A stretch of DNA of 64,000 nucleotides. Origin: Ooceraea biroi. Its lineage: Eukaryota > Arthropoda > Insecta > Hymenoptera > Formicidae. The notes under the pieces are model-generated. The model saw only the letters and a program-made list of their open reading frames with translations. It did no database searches and was not told where the DNA came from. Both the position numbers and the translations under genes were made by a program. Shown here piece after piece: positions 1 to 11,244 of this stretch (positions are counted from its first letter, which is position 1; the number at the start of each line of letters is the position of its first letter). Location: NCBI RefSeq assembly GCF_003672135.1, contig NC_039515.1, positions 9,734,001-9,798,000 of the forward strand. Direction: 5' to 3'.

Positions 1-150
1 AGTTTACATATTAAATAATATTTATTTTGATTATAGTTCCAGGGCGTGCAACCGCCCAACTATCAAATAATATTTAATATCCACGGCGTGCAACCGTCCA
101 CCCTAAATATTTTCGTTAGTCATTTCCACACTCCGTTGGATTAATTGTAA

Positions 151-822
151 ATGCCGCCAACTCGTCGCCGCCATCGCGCGGGTCAAAAGAAGAAGGCTCG
201 AATCGAGGCCCTCTTAAATCAGAGACGAGAGGCGTTCCAACAATTCTTGGTCGGGTTAGATACCACCTTCAGGCTGAAACTTCCACGGGCGACATCCCGC
301 TCGCACAAGCCTCCACGGGCGACATTCCGCCCGCACGAGCCTCCACAAGCGACATCACGCCTGCACAAGCCTCCACGGGCGACATTTCGCCCGGACAAGC
401 CTCCAAGGGCAACAGTCCGCCCGCACAAGCCTCCAAGGGCGACAGTCCGCACAAGCCTCCACGAGCGATACCACGTCAGAGGGTTCTGGCTTACAGCTGA
501 ACCAACTTTTGCCTCAACAGCGCGCTACAATACGATCCATAGAAATCCTCAAGCCAGCATCCAAACCACTGGCCAAGCACCCAAAGAGGAAACGCACTGT
601 GTCCCGCCGAATACCAAAACATCCGTCATCCAAGCGTCCAATTGAGGTCGTGGATTTTACTTTAGACTCGGACACCACCGAGGAGATCGAAACTATTTTT
701 CGTCCTGCTGACCTCGTGATTCACACCCATTTTGTGCGCATCGAGCAACTGGTTAGGCTGACCACCGTTCACCCAGCACCCACGAGGTGATTACTGCGGA
801 ATACCCCGACCAGGGCAATGAA
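151..822 (+). pseudogene. ORF A of the LTR-like family, frameshifted (function unknown)
   Basis: Starts MPPTRRRHRAGQKKKARIEA, a strongly basic N-terminus, followed by a helix-like QRREAFQQFLVGL. It matches the copies at 48397-49263 (minus) and 34803-35308 (minus). The middle is a 30-bp tandem repeat. The reading frame shifts between the repeat and about 509, where PIEVVDFTLDSDTTEE resumes, and again near 780; the C-terminal EVITAEYPDQGNE frame then stops at 822. The VVDFT-plus-acidic stretch resembles a SUMO-interacting motif. No known family recognised; gag-like or accessory protein is possible. The frameshifts make this copy a pseudogene. Confidence 0.6.
283..470 (+). repeat. 30-bp minisatellite inside ORF A
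   Basis: About six imperfect copies of a 30-bp unit of the type cctccacgggcgacattccg followed by cccgcacaag. Length is a multiple of three, so all frames stay open through the array; one frame reads repeated ASTGDI-PPAQ-like decapeptides, acidic and polar, more protein-like than the basic alternative frame. Confidence 0.85.
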
Positions 823-1187
823 TAAATCCAATGTATAACTGTAGGCGTTATTAATTCTGTCTCTTCTCAAGGCGAACCATCGCCTCCGCATCCCTAATTC
901 CGGGGGTCATTCAGCTGCCCACCTCACGCTAATATTTCCTTTAACATAATAAGTCCTGTCAAGGCGGATCATCGCCTTCATACTCTGCACTTATAGGCAC
1001 GTAACAGCCTGTCACAAACAACTTCGAGTGGCTAATTCCCTCAACTCAGACGAACGCCCGTTATATCCGCTCGGCAACGCGACCGTTCGTCCATTAACGT
1101 TGTTTCTTGTTCGCGATTATCAATCCCATCTCCCGCATATAAGAAATCCGACTGAAACTCGGAAAACTGCCAAACTCGGTCGTGACA

Positions 1188-1665
1188 AGAGTATCGCCCT
1201 ATTAACAAGCCCGGTAACAACGCTAATCTTATAATTTATCGGATGATTTGAAAAGTAATTGATATAGCGACCCGAAAAGGTCGGTTTTAGATACCAATTA
1301 GTAATTAATTTACCACTATCTCTAATCACAGTAGTATCCAAAAAATTCAAGGAACAATTACTTTCCAACTCTATAGTAAACTTAATTCTAGAATGGTAAT
1401 TGTTGAAAACATCGAGTACTTGTATTTTGTCCGTAGGAAGAATCGCAATAACATCGGCTACATATCTTAAATACATCTTAACTTCAAAATCCAACGACTG
1501 AATGCATACCGTTTCTAGATCCTCTAATACAATGTCCGCTAAAACCGGAGAGAGCAGGGAACCCATAGGGCATTCAAATAATTGGTTGAAAAATTGTCCA
1601 TCAAAACTGAAACTACTCGCATCTAAAATTAACTCCACAACATATAAAAACTGTACTAAATTCAT
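1188..1665 (-). pseudogene. Penelope-like element reverse transcriptase fragment
   Basis: The minus-strand frame reads PMGSLLSPVLADIVLEDLE, then YLRYVADVIAIL, then SLNFLDTTVIRD and WYLKPTFSGRYINYFSNHP, the successive RT motifs of Penelope-like retroelements. The catalytic YVDD is YVAD here, so the enzyme would be dead. The frame is cut at 1188 (GLVNRAILL) by the LTR-like element to its left. It lies head-to-head with the plus-strand endonuclease fragment starting about 1666, an arrangement that needs an inversion or independent insertions. Confidence 0.85.
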
Positions 1666-1845
1666 TTCAAATGATTCAAGTAATCATTCTGTGGGTACTA
1701 AGCATAGATTATCCGAGAGTCATGAGTTTAATTGGGACAGTAGAAATATTTTACACTATGAGACTAACAATAAGAAGAGAGAGATAGCTGAAATGTGGTT
1801 TATTAAGCAAAATTTAAGTTCGATTAATATGAAGCGTGATACCGA
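1666..1845 (+). pseudogene. Penelope GIY-YIG endonuclease C-terminal part, split by Harbinger
   Basis: Reads HRLSESHEFNWDSRNILHYE and KKREIAEMWFIKQNLSSIN, closely parallel to the better preserved Penelope endonuclease at 39484-39822 (HEFDWNDIEILHHE, KREIAEMIFIKHNMSSVN). It stops at 1845 where the Harbinger TIR begins. The missing C-terminus, ENLSDIYESIMVNT, is found at 11246-11287 on the other side of the Harbinger element, so the two halves were one gene before that insertion. Confidence 0.85.
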
Positions 1846-2020
1846 GGGTACGGTCAAAGTGACACTACAAATGCTTTGAAGTGTTTCGAATGCGGTAAAA
1901 CAGATCTTACTATTGCTTTTATTCTAACGCTCTCATAGACCGGTCAATGAACACTATCAAAGTTGCAAATGTTCCTCGGGTACGGTTAAAGTGGCGCTAC
2001 AAAGTACAAACGCTTCGAAA
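1846..2020. repeat. Left TIR and subterminal region of Harbinger
   Basis: Contains the words GGTCAAAGTG, CACTACAAATGCTTTGAAG, ACAGATCTTACT and CTTTTATTCTAACGCTCTC, all present in reverse complement at 11095-11244, although the order of the outermost blocks differs between the two ends. Confidence 0.8.
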
Positions 2021-2039
2021 TTAAAATTACATACGGAAA

Positions 2040-2240
2040 ATGGATAGAAAACAGAAGATAATTATATTAACGTGTATTAATGAATTTTTGAAATCACCTT
2101 CGTATTTAGATGACGAAGATGAAGATCTTGTAATAGAAGCTACAAGTCAATCTTTTAATCGAAAATTGAAGATTATGTTGAGAACATAATACCATCATTT
2201 AGCAGTGAATATTTTAAATCGCATTTTCGGTATTATTGTT
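2040..2240 (+). pseudogene. Harbinger nuclease, first exon
   Basis: Begins MDRKQKIIILTCINEFLK; a frame change near 2178 is needed to read on to VENIIPSFSSEYFKSHFR, a segment characteristic of the N-terminal part of insect Harbinger nucleases. The frame ends at a possible GTATTA donor near 2236. The next exon resumes at about 6215, so the palindromic mariner at 2320-6190 sits in the first intron. Confidence 0.65.
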
Positions 2241-3055
2241 GTTACTATATTTAATTTCTTTTATTGTATATGCTATCATGTGATATACTTAAATTCTGAA
2301 ATGTTTACATCTACATATACAGGGTGGTGGGGCAGTTAAGGTGTTACAAACTTATATCTCGGAAACGAAGCATTTTAGAGAAAAATGATTCAGACAAAAG
2401 TTGCAGGGTTGGAAGGGGGCCACTCAGTGAAGGTAACAGAGTGGTCATTCGTGGTCATTTTCAAGGTCATTTAAAGGTCAAGTCCAATTTTTTAAACAGA
2501 AACCCATACTTTTTATTGCAGATTCTGATTCTCCGTCGAAAAGTAAGTAACTTTTGTTGGAAACATTTTTCTTAAATGCCCTCCTCATCCCGAAAACACA
2601 GGTTCAACCTTTGGTGGACCAATGATAATAACTCGCTTTATAACGGACACTGAAGTTTTTTTTTAGTATTTTACTGTTTACCGTCAGCATTAGCGTTACC
2701 CAGTGTGCACCACGTGGAGGTTGCTGATCGGATTTGCACACCTTGTGGCCCTGAAAAGGGTCGATACGCGACGGGCGTGCCTAATTGTTCGCTGGGCGTG
2801 GTATCGTAGCCGCGGTCGTGTACACCTGCCCAATCGCTTCGTGATATCCGCAAATTCTGGAAGGTGTGTGGATTGAGAATGGATCGGCCGGTAAAGTAGA
2901 ACGATGCGGAGGGTGCATCGTTACAAAATGAAATAAATCACGCGTCTTAAACCCGAAAACCAATCCTAATATGGATGTAGCAGGCAATGGATTATTTTGG
3001 GGTGCTTGATTTCCCCTTGCCTCTCACGTTTACGGTACATTTTCATCAGAATTCT

Positions 3056-4089
3056 TCAATTCAATAGATGTTCAAACTGTTTACCTTCTTGTTGTAAACA
3101 CAGTTGCAACCTTGTTTGAAACGCTCGACGAACTTTTGCCAATTGTTCTACCGTAATTTCATAACAAGCTTGTCGAATTCTGCATTTCATATCTTCGCTT
3201 GTCGTTGGAGCAGTTGCCATTACTCGACTTTTAATAAAACCCCATAAAAAAAAATCAAGTGGCGTTAAATCTGGAGAACGAGGAGGCCAGTGTACTGTAC
3301 CCTCGTCCTATCCACTTCTCAGGAAAAATCTCGTTCATTTTCAACCGAGAAATCCGTGCATAATGAGCTGGTGCTCCATCGTGTTGCATCCACATGTTTA
3401 TGCGTATACCTATTGGTACGTTCTCTAATAGTTGCGGAAGTATGTTCTCTAGAAAATCACTGTATACTTCGCCAATTCAAAGGTGTTTCAAAAAAATGTG
3501 GTCCGATAATATGATCACCTACAATACCACACCAGACATTGAAAGACCAAGGGCGTTGAAAAGTAATAGTTCGTATCCAATGAGGATTTTCTATCGCCCA
3601 ATAGTGCATGTTGTGTCTGTTCACTTGTCCATTATTACTAAAATTAGCTTCATCGGTGAATAGGATACGCGAAAGCAAAGTTTGGTCTTCGTTCAACATG
3701 CGTAACATAATGTTGCAAAAATTAATCCGACTTACGAAATCAGGTTGTTCTAAATTTTGGTGCAAGTGAATATGATATGGATGCAATTTATTTTCATGTA
3801 AAGTTCTCAATATTGACCTTCTACTAATTGCACATTCTGTTTCTAATTGCCTACAACTAATTGTAGGATTCAATTGAACAGCAGCGAGTATGTTCACTGT
3901 ATTTTCATCATTAGTAGCTGTTTTTCTGCATGTTCTTTTTTTCCCCTTTATTGTGCCATACCTAATAAAACGTTCGGAAAGCCGTTTAAATGCCATATGC
4001 GATTTTTTTTCGCGATGAGGATAACGTTCAGCATACATGTTTGCTGCTTGGCGATAGTTCCTTCTACACTCTCCTAATACAATGAACAT
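3056..4089 (-). pseudogene. Mariner DD41D transposase, left arm copy
   Basis: An N-terminal helix-turn-helix (DUF4817-like: ECRRNYRQAANMYAERYP) is followed by a DDE_3-type core with FTDEANFSNNGQVNRHNMHY. The first open stretch ends after 210 residues; a +1 shift continues into MQHDGAPAHYA, and a second shift into PPRSPDLTPLDFFLWG, ending near EHLLN at 3056. The spacing from the HDG aspartate to the PLD aspartate is 41 residues, the DD41D (rosa/VISITOR) signature. Two frameshifts shared with the right-arm copy show that the damage preceded the inverted duplication or was homogenised. Confidence 0.85.
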
Positions 4090-4418
4090 ATCGAAATATT
4101 CCTGATACGGCCGATCAATTACGATAATGATCCTTAGTGCTCGTAATTAGAGTTGTCAGAATGAGGACGCGACTCGCCCGAAGTATCAGATGCCTTGTCG
4201 ATTTCCCACTCTGCAGACGCAGTCTTTTCGTGCGCCAAGCTTCGCGCAGTAGACGAGAGTTACCCCGAGAATTAGAAGGGCAAAGTGAGATCGGCAGACT
4301 GGGAAATCGACAAGGCATCTGATACTTCGGGCGAGTCGCGTCCTCATTCTGACAACTCTAATTACGAGCACTAAGGATCATTATCGTAATTGATCGGCCG
4401 TATCAGGAATATTTCGAT

Positions 4419-5452
4419 ATGTTCATTGTATTAGGAGAGTGTAGAAGGAACTATCGCCAAGCAGCAAACATGTATGCTGAACGTTATCCTCATCGCGAAA
4501 AAAAATCGCATATGGCATTTAAACGGCTTTCCGAACGTTTTATTAGGTATGGCACAATAAAGGGGAAAAAAAGAACATGCAGAAAAACAGCTACTAATGA
4601 TGAAAATACAGTGAACATACTCGCTGCTGTTCAATTGAATCCTACAATTAGTTGTAGGCAATTAGAAACAGAATGTGCAATTAGTAGAAGGTCAATATTG
4701 AGAACTTTACATGAAAATAAATTGCATCCATATCATATTCACTTGCACCAAAATTTAGAACAACCTGATTTCGTAAGTCGGATTAATTTTTGCAACATTA
4801 TGTTACGCATGTTGAACGAAGACCAAACTTTGCTTTCGCGTATCCTATTCACCGATGAAGCTAATTTTAGTAATAATGGACAAGTGAACAGACACAACAT
4901 GCACTATTGGGCGATAGAAAATCCTCATTGGATACGAACTATTACTTTTCAACGCCCTTGGTCTTTCAATGTCTGGTGTGGTATTGTAGGTGATCATATT
5001 ATCGGACCACATTTTTTTGAAACACCTTTGAATTGGCGAAGTATACAGTGATTTTCTAGAGAACATACTTCCGCAACTATTAGAGAACGTACCAATAGGT
5101 ATACGCATAAACATGTGGATGCAACACGATGGAGCACCAGCTCATTATGCACGGATTTCTCGGTTGAAAATGAACGAGATTTTTCCTGAGAAGTGGATAG
5201 GACGAGGGTACAGTACACTGGCCTCCTCGTTCTCCAGATTTAACGCCACTTGATTTTTTTTTATGGGGTTTTATTAAAAGTCGAGTAATGGCAACTGCTC
5301 CAACGACAAGCGAAGATATGAAATGCAGAATTCGACAAGCTTGTTATGAAATTACGGTAGAACAATTGGCAAAAGTTCGTCGAGCGTTTCAAACAAGGTT
5401 GCAACTGTGTTTACAACAAGAAGGTAAACAGTTTGAACATCTATTGAATTGA
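4419..5452 (+). pseudogene. Mariner DD41D transposase, right arm copy
   Basis: Inverted copy of the left-arm gene, with the same 210-residue open stretch and the same two frameshifts (near 5045 and near 5210). The catalytic aspartates in FTDEA, QHDGA and TPLDFF are all present once the shifts are crossed. Translation runs away from the palindrome centre. Confidence 0.85.
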
Positions 5453-6191
5453 AGAATTCTGATGAAAATGTACCGTAAACGTGAGAGGCAAGGGGAAATC
5501 AAGCACCCCAAAATAATCCATTGCCTGCTACATCCATATTAGGATTGGTTTTCGGGTTTAAGACGCGTGATTTATTTCATTTTGTAACGATGCACCCTCC
5601 GCATCGTTCTACTTTACCGGCCGATCCATTCTCAATCCACACACCTTCCCAGAATTTGCGGATATCACGAAGCGATTGGGCAGGTGTACACGACCGCGGC
5701 TACGATACCACGCCCAGCGAACAATTAGGCACGCCCGTCGCGTATCGACCCTTTTCAGGGCCACAAGGTGTGCAAATCCGATCAGCAACCTCCACGTGGT
5801 GCACACTGGGTAACGCTAATGCTGACGGTAAACAGTAAAATACTAAAACAAAAACTTCAGTGTCCGTTATAAAGCGAGTTATTATCATTGGTCCACCAAA
5901 GGTTGAACCTGTGTTTTCGGGATGAGGAGGGCATTTAAGAAAAATGTTTCCAACAAAAGTTACTTACTTTTCGACGGAGAATCAGAATCTGCAATAAAAA
6001 GTATGGGTTTCTGTTTAAAAAATTGGACTTGACCTTTAAATGACCTTGAAAATGACCACGAATGACCACTCTGTTACCTTCACTGAGTGGCCCCCTTCCA
6101 ACCCTGCAACTTTTGTCTGAATCATTTTTCTCTAAAATGCTTCGTTTCCGAGATATAAGTTTGTAACACCTTAACTGCCCCACCACCCTGT

Positions 6192-7676
6192 ATAATGGTA
6201 TTTCAAATTGAATGTTGCTAGTATTCGACCTTCAATATTTGAATATATTTTGAGTGAAATTGGAGAAAGACTTTAAGATACGGGTAATGGAAATAACATA
6301 GTGTCTGCAGAAAAGCAGCTGTTAATAAGTTTATGGCGTTTTGCAACACCAGATTCATATAGGTAAGTATAAAATAATCTTTATAGTTATTGCCAATAAA
6401 TAATGCTATATGTAACATTATTTTGTTCCTTTTTCAGATCAATAATTGAAAGATTTAACGTTAGTAAAGGTACAGCAATAACAGCTGTACGCCGTGTTGC
6501 TAAGGCACTATGTGAACTCTCACAAAGATACATAATGTGGTCCAATGAAAATAATATTGAGGATATTGTTTATGGCTTCTCTCGAATACGTAACTTTCCT
6601 GGTACTATAGGGGCTATAGATGGCATGTATATAAATATTCCTGCACCAAAAGATAGTCCAGAAGCATACATAAATCGAAAGGGACGTCATTCGATCCACC
6701 TCCAGGTAATGTTCTAATAATTTTATCTATACTAATTATTTATGTGATCTTGTGCTTGGCTTCAGATTAAAGCCACGTTTGTGTTATTTTCATATAACTG
6801 TTTTGTGAACATTTAAGTTTATTTAATCAAATGGTCTGTTTTTCATTCCTGCACTGCTGAACTTGTGCAATAAGTTAGAATGAGAAAAAAATATACTTGT
6901 CTCACTTTAACGTATTGCACCAGTTCAGCAGTGCAGGAATAAAAAACAGACCAACGAGATTAACTTTCGACAGAAAACGTGGGATCTGTCAGATTCCAGT
7001 CGTCGTAATTTCTCTCGTAACAAATTCTGTATGCTATAGGGTCCATTAAACCCTATGTAACTCGTCGTGTATGGTTTTTTTACCTTCCCTGTCGAAGGTT
7101 AAGGGCAGTAATATCATTAGGGACAATAGTATAAGTTTCTCTTAACCCTGAAGAAATGAACTGAAACTTTAACGAAACTTTAATGAAAACGCAGATTTAA
7201 TCTGGAAATTGTGTACAAGAATTTTTCCAAAAGTTATTTATTAAATATTATGATGTAATATTTGTTATAGAATACTATTAAATTTGTGTAAATTAACAAC
7301 ATGAAAATTTGTATTTTATTTAGGCTGTTTGTAATCATAGGATGCGATTCACACACATCTATGTTGGAAATGTAGGTTCAATTCATGACTCCCGGGCTTT
7401 CCGATTATCAACTGTACAACGATTTATTTACGATGTAACTAAATTTCCAAATGATACACATATAATTTGGAGATGCTGCTTATGCATTACATCAACATTT
7501 ATTAGTTCCTTATCCCGATAATGGTCACCTCACAGAGCACCAAAAAAATTATAATTTTTGCCATTCGTCTACTAGAATGACAATAGAAAGAGCATTTGCT
7601 TATTTAAAAGGACGCTGGAGAAGTCTATTACATGTCTTAGCAGTGAATGACATACAGTTTGCTCCTTATCATATAC
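6192..7676 (+). pseudogene. Harbinger DDE nuclease, later exons
   Basis: Three exon blocks. About 6215-6361 (SIFEYILSEIGERL, one in-frame stop, then SAEKQLLISLWRFATPDSYR) ends at a GTAAGT donor. 6438-6704 follows a TTTTTCAG acceptor and encodes IIERFNVSKGTAITAVRRVA and FPGTIGAIDGMYINIPAPK, the latter carrying the first catalytic Asp of the DDE_Tnp_4 nuclease. 7324-7676 reads GNVGSIHDSRAFRLSTVQRF, then with frame changes a NGHLTEHQKNYNFCHSSTRM-like stretch and TIERAFAYLKGRWRSLLHVL. The gene is cut at 7676 by a mariner TIR. Confidence 0.8.
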
Positions 7677-8205
7677 AGGGTGGTCCACTTAAATCGATCA
7701 TCTTAGATATTTCACTTGTTTTTGATGATACGAAAAACTGTCTAAGGAAAAAGTTGCACCATTCGAAGGGGCTATCATGTTGACAGAACAAAAATTTGTT
7801 CAAGGCATTTGTTTCGGAGATTCAAAGGTCAAGATAATTTTTTTAAATGGAACTACATATTTTTGTTTGCGCAATTTTATAGCCAACATCGAGAGGAGTT
7901 CAGCGACCCCTATGACAACATGACCTTTAAATGATCTTGAACGCGGGAAACAGAAAAATCAAACTTTATGCTCTTCAACACAAAAATTTATTTAAGGAGG
8001 TGTTCGAAATGATGTCCTCCGACTTTAATACATTTTCTAAGGCTCCATGGACGTTCTACTTATCGAAGCCACCTTAGATTTTCGACGGTCCAGTAGTTCA
8101 TATTTCTTCTATTTACTTGTTCATGGTTAGTGAACATTGATTCATCGGTAAACACTCTCATGTTCTGGAATTCAATGGAATGTAAAATTGAAATAATTCC
8201 ATACA
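7676..8205. mobile_element. Deleted mariner remnant
   Basis: Left end is a CAGGGTGGTCCACTTAAATC terminal repeat preceded by TA. The minus strand holds FTDESMFTNHEQVNRRNMNY (about 8152-8060) fused directly to CIKVGGHHFEHLLK, the extreme C-terminus of such transposases (about 8030-7990); the rest of the catalytic domain is deleted. No matching right-hand TIR was recognised, so the far boundary is approximate. Confidence 0.7.
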
Positions 8206-8211
8206 TGTATT

Positions 8212-8232
8212 GTGTGCGTGTGTGTGTGTATG
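8212..8232. repeat. (TG)n microsatellite
   Basis: Run of TG dinucleotides beginning tgtgcgtgtgtgtgtg beside the mariner remnant. Confidence 0.9.
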
Positions 8233-8646
8233 TAAATATTTATGATCGTGAAATGCTTTCGCAGTTCAGTTTATTTCCGGAGCTTCTCGATATCAGAGCC
8301 TGAACTGCCACTTTCTAATGTAAGAAGTGGCTTCACCCATGGTTTGTTAGTGAACATTTCATTCATAATCTTGAAGTATGAAAAATATTGATTAATTACA
8401 TAATAGAAAAAGCAACTGAGATATATGTATAGAACATAAAATAGTCTTAATTGAAAATGAAATATATATCTTATAAAGTAAATTCATTCTACGTACGTCA
8501 AAATATTGCCATGTTCGTCTGCTATTACCACTTTTCGCGTTGTGATCTTTTATATATTTGTATGTATTTTTTAATCCTGCCATTTTACTTTTACACTGTA
8601 TGCCAGTAACATTGTAACCATTCGCTATTAATTTTGAAGAAACCAG

Positions 8647-10265
8647 TATGACGTCGTGAATGTATGTAACAATGCGTCGTTACGTTGTTGGTATCGCTGC
8701 CACCAGGTAGCTTGCTGCCACCGAATGTATATAAGTAACGTGTAACGTGCTGGGATTATTATGAGGATATGGACGATGGTTCTAGGTTGATACCACCAAA
8801 ATCTTTTTACGTGTAACGTGCCGGAGTCGCCGTGAGAGTATTGATGATGATTTCGTTCCTTCGGATCGCTCTTGGTTGTTTCTTCGTGGGTTTTTATCCT
8901 CGCGGTTAAGGGGGTGAAACCCCAAGACAATGAATCTTACTTCGGGTGGTGTCCGTTACAAATAGGATTACGTAATATGTTGAATAACTTCTTCTCAATT
9001 GATTTTATTATAACACTTGAATACAATACAAAGATACCTTCTACAATTACAAAAGGTACTGTTTCGCGTCTGATTCAGAACTGCTCTACTAGCGGATCAA
9101 CGCTGTATTATACGAGCCTACTATATCTCGCGGAGTACTGTGCTACTACTATAACCACTGACTGTAACTTTTGTGCAACTAGTTGATTCAAGATTACTAA
9201 CAAGACTACTATTCTCTTGGAAAAAGCGCAGGCTTTTATACTGATTCTAGATAATGGATAACACGGGTAGTCGTTTTTTGTGTGTAACATGAGCGTCTTA
9301 TTCTAGGAACGCATGTAACATGATCTATGTTTTTCTAAGAAAAGAAAATGTTTCTAGGTTAATTGCTTATACCAAGAAAAGCTTTTCAAAGTAAAACCTA
9401 TGACTCATCGTGAAATAAAAGATATGACTCATGCGTACATTAAAGTGATATCTTTTCACTTGTTATGTTACTCTGATCCTACTATTTTGATTTACCAAAA
9501 AGATAAATATTCTTCTCGCGAATGCACAAGGCATTTACAATAACGGATTAATAATATTAATAATTTGTGTTGGTAATAACATCAATTCGTAACACCATCA
9601 GTCGGTAATGTAGTGTATCATCGGTCGGTAAGGTAGATTTACAACACCAATATCTCCGTATGTTGGTAATGCATCATCGGTCGGTAAAATAGATTTCTAA
9701 TACATCGTTGGTCGGTACTGTGGATTTCTGATTCTTCGTGTTCCGGTAGTGTATCGGTGGTCGGTAAAGCAGATTTTTGATTTCGTATGTATTGGTAATA
9801 TATCGTTGGTCGGTAAGGTAAATTTCTGGTTTTTCATGTTTTGATAATGTATAATTGGTTTTTAAGGTAAATGTCTGTCGGTATTGTTCATATGTTGGTA
9901 TGTACCATCGGTCGGTAAAGTGTTCGTCAATCAGTACTATAATTGTTAATTGATTATAACACTTAAAACATACAGTTATCTTCTCGCGAATGCACGAGGC
10001 ATTTGCAATTAGCGAATACCATTTGTAACTTAATTATTAAAATGTCGGTAATTACCATTGGTTGGTCGGTATTATTACCATCTCAGATTTTACTTCTTTA
10101 CTTGTCATATGTTCCTGTTACTAATACTTTATATTTTCTCATATTTTCACTATTAAACATACAATATTCATTCTTTAAAATGTATATATCTCTTATTATT
10201 ACTTAAAGGTCTTTTAATGTTAAAATTTAAAATAAAAAATAATCAACAGGACGCGAACCGTGACA
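8647..10265 (-). mobile_element. Solo LTR, family X, copy 1
   Basis: The minus strand starts TGTCACGGTTCGCGTCCTG and ends TTCACGACGTCATA; the expected final CA is mutated (copy 2 ends GACGTCACA). It is flanked by a 4-bp duplication, CCAG at 8643-8646 and 10266-10269, inside the Harbinger SANT gene. No internal retrotransposon sequence is present, so this is a recombined solo LTR, unusually long at 1.62 kb. It contains an array of TCGGTCGGTAA words (9590-9930). A 100-codon open frame at 8930-8628 is roughly shared with copy 2, but I could not recognise it. Confidence 0.8.
9590..9930 (+). repeat. Array of TCGGTCGGTAA-like words in solo LTR
   Basis: About eight spaced copies of (C)ATCGGTCGGTAA or variants (ATCGTTGGTCGGTA, ATCAGTCGGTAATG), spaced roughly 30-60 bp apart. 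The same array is seen in reverse complement at about 22930-23410 in the second LTR copy. It could be a binding-site cluster in the U3 region; that is inference. Confidence 0.75.
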
Positions 10266-11244
10266 CCAGTTCCCAAATTTTTTGTGTGTAGTTTTACCAC
10301 TTGTAAGTTGATGTTTAATATCTGCGTAAATTCTTCATAATGAAAGTATTGCATCGTGTGGCCAACGGAAACTATCTGTAAGTAAAAATACATTTTGTAA
10401 ATATATTTCGAATATACATTGCAACAATTTGTTACCTTTTTCATGAGAATGATCATTATCTTGTACAGAGTGTATTGTATTTGTGACATTATTCACGTCA
10501 TGTATTACAGAAGCTATAATATAAAAATTATGCATGCAAATATTAATTATTTCTATATCATTTTATAATACACATTAAATAGTACCATTAATAACTTAAT
10601 ATTATTTTATATTAACACTTACCAGTATTACTAAATATATTTTGAGTATCAAGATTTGATTCAGGGATTAAATTAGTCTTCAAATACTTATTTAACAGGT
10701 AGGTTGCAAACTCTAAATCTGTTTCGAAAAAATAATAAATAAAAATAAATAGTAATAATAGGTTAGAAAATCTACACATATCTTACTTATTATACAAAAT
10801 ATTTTTCTTACCTTTATAAGCTCTTTTACTATCTTCTTCACTTACATCAATGATATAAGTATTTTCAGCATCAGATAATTTAATTTGTGACATATTGGCA
10901 AGAGAAAGATCTTAAAGAAGCCGTTACAAGTTGAATACACGTCGCGACTTTCTCGCGCTTGTAAATTTGAATCGTAAACACTTTAACTACACTACCTCTT
11001 CAGCAGCTGCGTTGGAAGCGAGTTGGTAGCGAAAATGTATGACGTATTTATGACGTCATATAGAATGCTAGAATGCGAAGCAGTCGATTGACCGCACTCG
11101 AAACACTTCAAAGCATTTGTAGTGGCACTTTGACCGTACCCGAGGTTAACATTTGCAACTGTGATAGTGTTTATTGACCGGTCCTATGAGAGCGTTAGAA
11201 TAAAAGCGATTGCAGTATTCAGTAAGATCTGTTTGACCGCACCC

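Larger units (their letters stand above)
1..1187 (+). mobile_element. 3' part of an ORF-bearing LTR-like element (copy 0)
   Basis: The segment runs from the window start to a terminus reading GGTCGTGACA at 1187, where Penelope reverse-transcriptase sequence resumes on the minus strand. It carries ORF A (see next entry), followed by about 360 bp of untranslated sequence with short GGCG...CGCC hairpins near 42-57, 870-885 and 960-975. The 5' end lies outside the window. It is grouped with the elements at 13497, 39953 and 47644 because of ORF A homology and the TGACA-type end. No ORF C was found downstream of ORF A in this copy. Insertion into Penelope is inferred from the broken RT frame. Confidence 0.55.
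2320..6190. mobile_element. Palindromic mariner (DD41D) with two head-to-head transposase copies
   Basis: Bounded by CAGGGTGGTGGGGCAGTTAA and its exact inverse, flanked by TA on both sides. The two arms, about 2320-4207 and 4303-6190, are nearly identical inverted copies, each including a transposase reading outwards, a GC-richer segment with no recognised gene (about 2580-2990 and 5521-5930) and the outer TIR. Only about 95 bp in the centre (4208-4302) is not palindromic. The TA duplication is seen only at the outer ends, so the unit behaves as one insertion. A near-perfect 1.9-kb inverted repeat can also be an assembly artefact. Confidence 0.85.
8480..10893 (-). pseudogene. Harbinger SANT/Myb-like DNA-binding gene, split by a solo LTR
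   Basis: Exons on the minus strand: 10893-10812 (MSQIKLSDAENTYIIDVSEE) with a GTAAG donor; 10718-10623 (EFATYLLNKYLKTNLIPES) with GTAAGT; about 10517-10436 (VIHDVNNVTNTIHSVQDND); then from about 10375 WPHDAILSL and, in a shifted frame, GKTTHKKF. At 10266 the solo LTR interrupts. Reading resumes at 8646 with KLIANGYNVTGIQCKSKMAG and NTYKYIKDHNAKSGNSRRTW, typical of the Harbinger Myb/SANT partner that binds TIRs. Removing the LTR plus one 4-bp duplicate joins the halves in frame. A stop near 10330 and missing 3' exons make it dead. Confidence 0.8.
1846..11244. mobile_element. PIF/Harbinger DNA transposon, heavily nested
   Basis: Ends are inverted: left GGGTACGGTCAAAG, right (reverse complement) GGGTGCGGTCAAACAG, with about 140 bp of homologous subterminal sequence (1890-2010 against 11105-11244). 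A 3-bp near-duplication, CGA at 1843 and TGA at 11245, fits Harbinger. It carries the two genes typical of the superfamily: a DDE nuclease on the plus strand (2040 to 7676) and a SANT/Myb-like DNA-binding protein on the minus strand (10893 to about 8480). Host was a Penelope element. Later insertions inflate it: the palindromic mariner at 2320-6190, a deleted mariner at 7676 and a solo LTR at 8647-10265. Confidence 0.85.

Noticed and set aside
219..454. Two minus-strand open frames with Gly/Arg-rich repeats
   Set aside because: They are antisense to the 30-bp minisatellite in ORF A; the repeat length divisible by three keeps all frames open.
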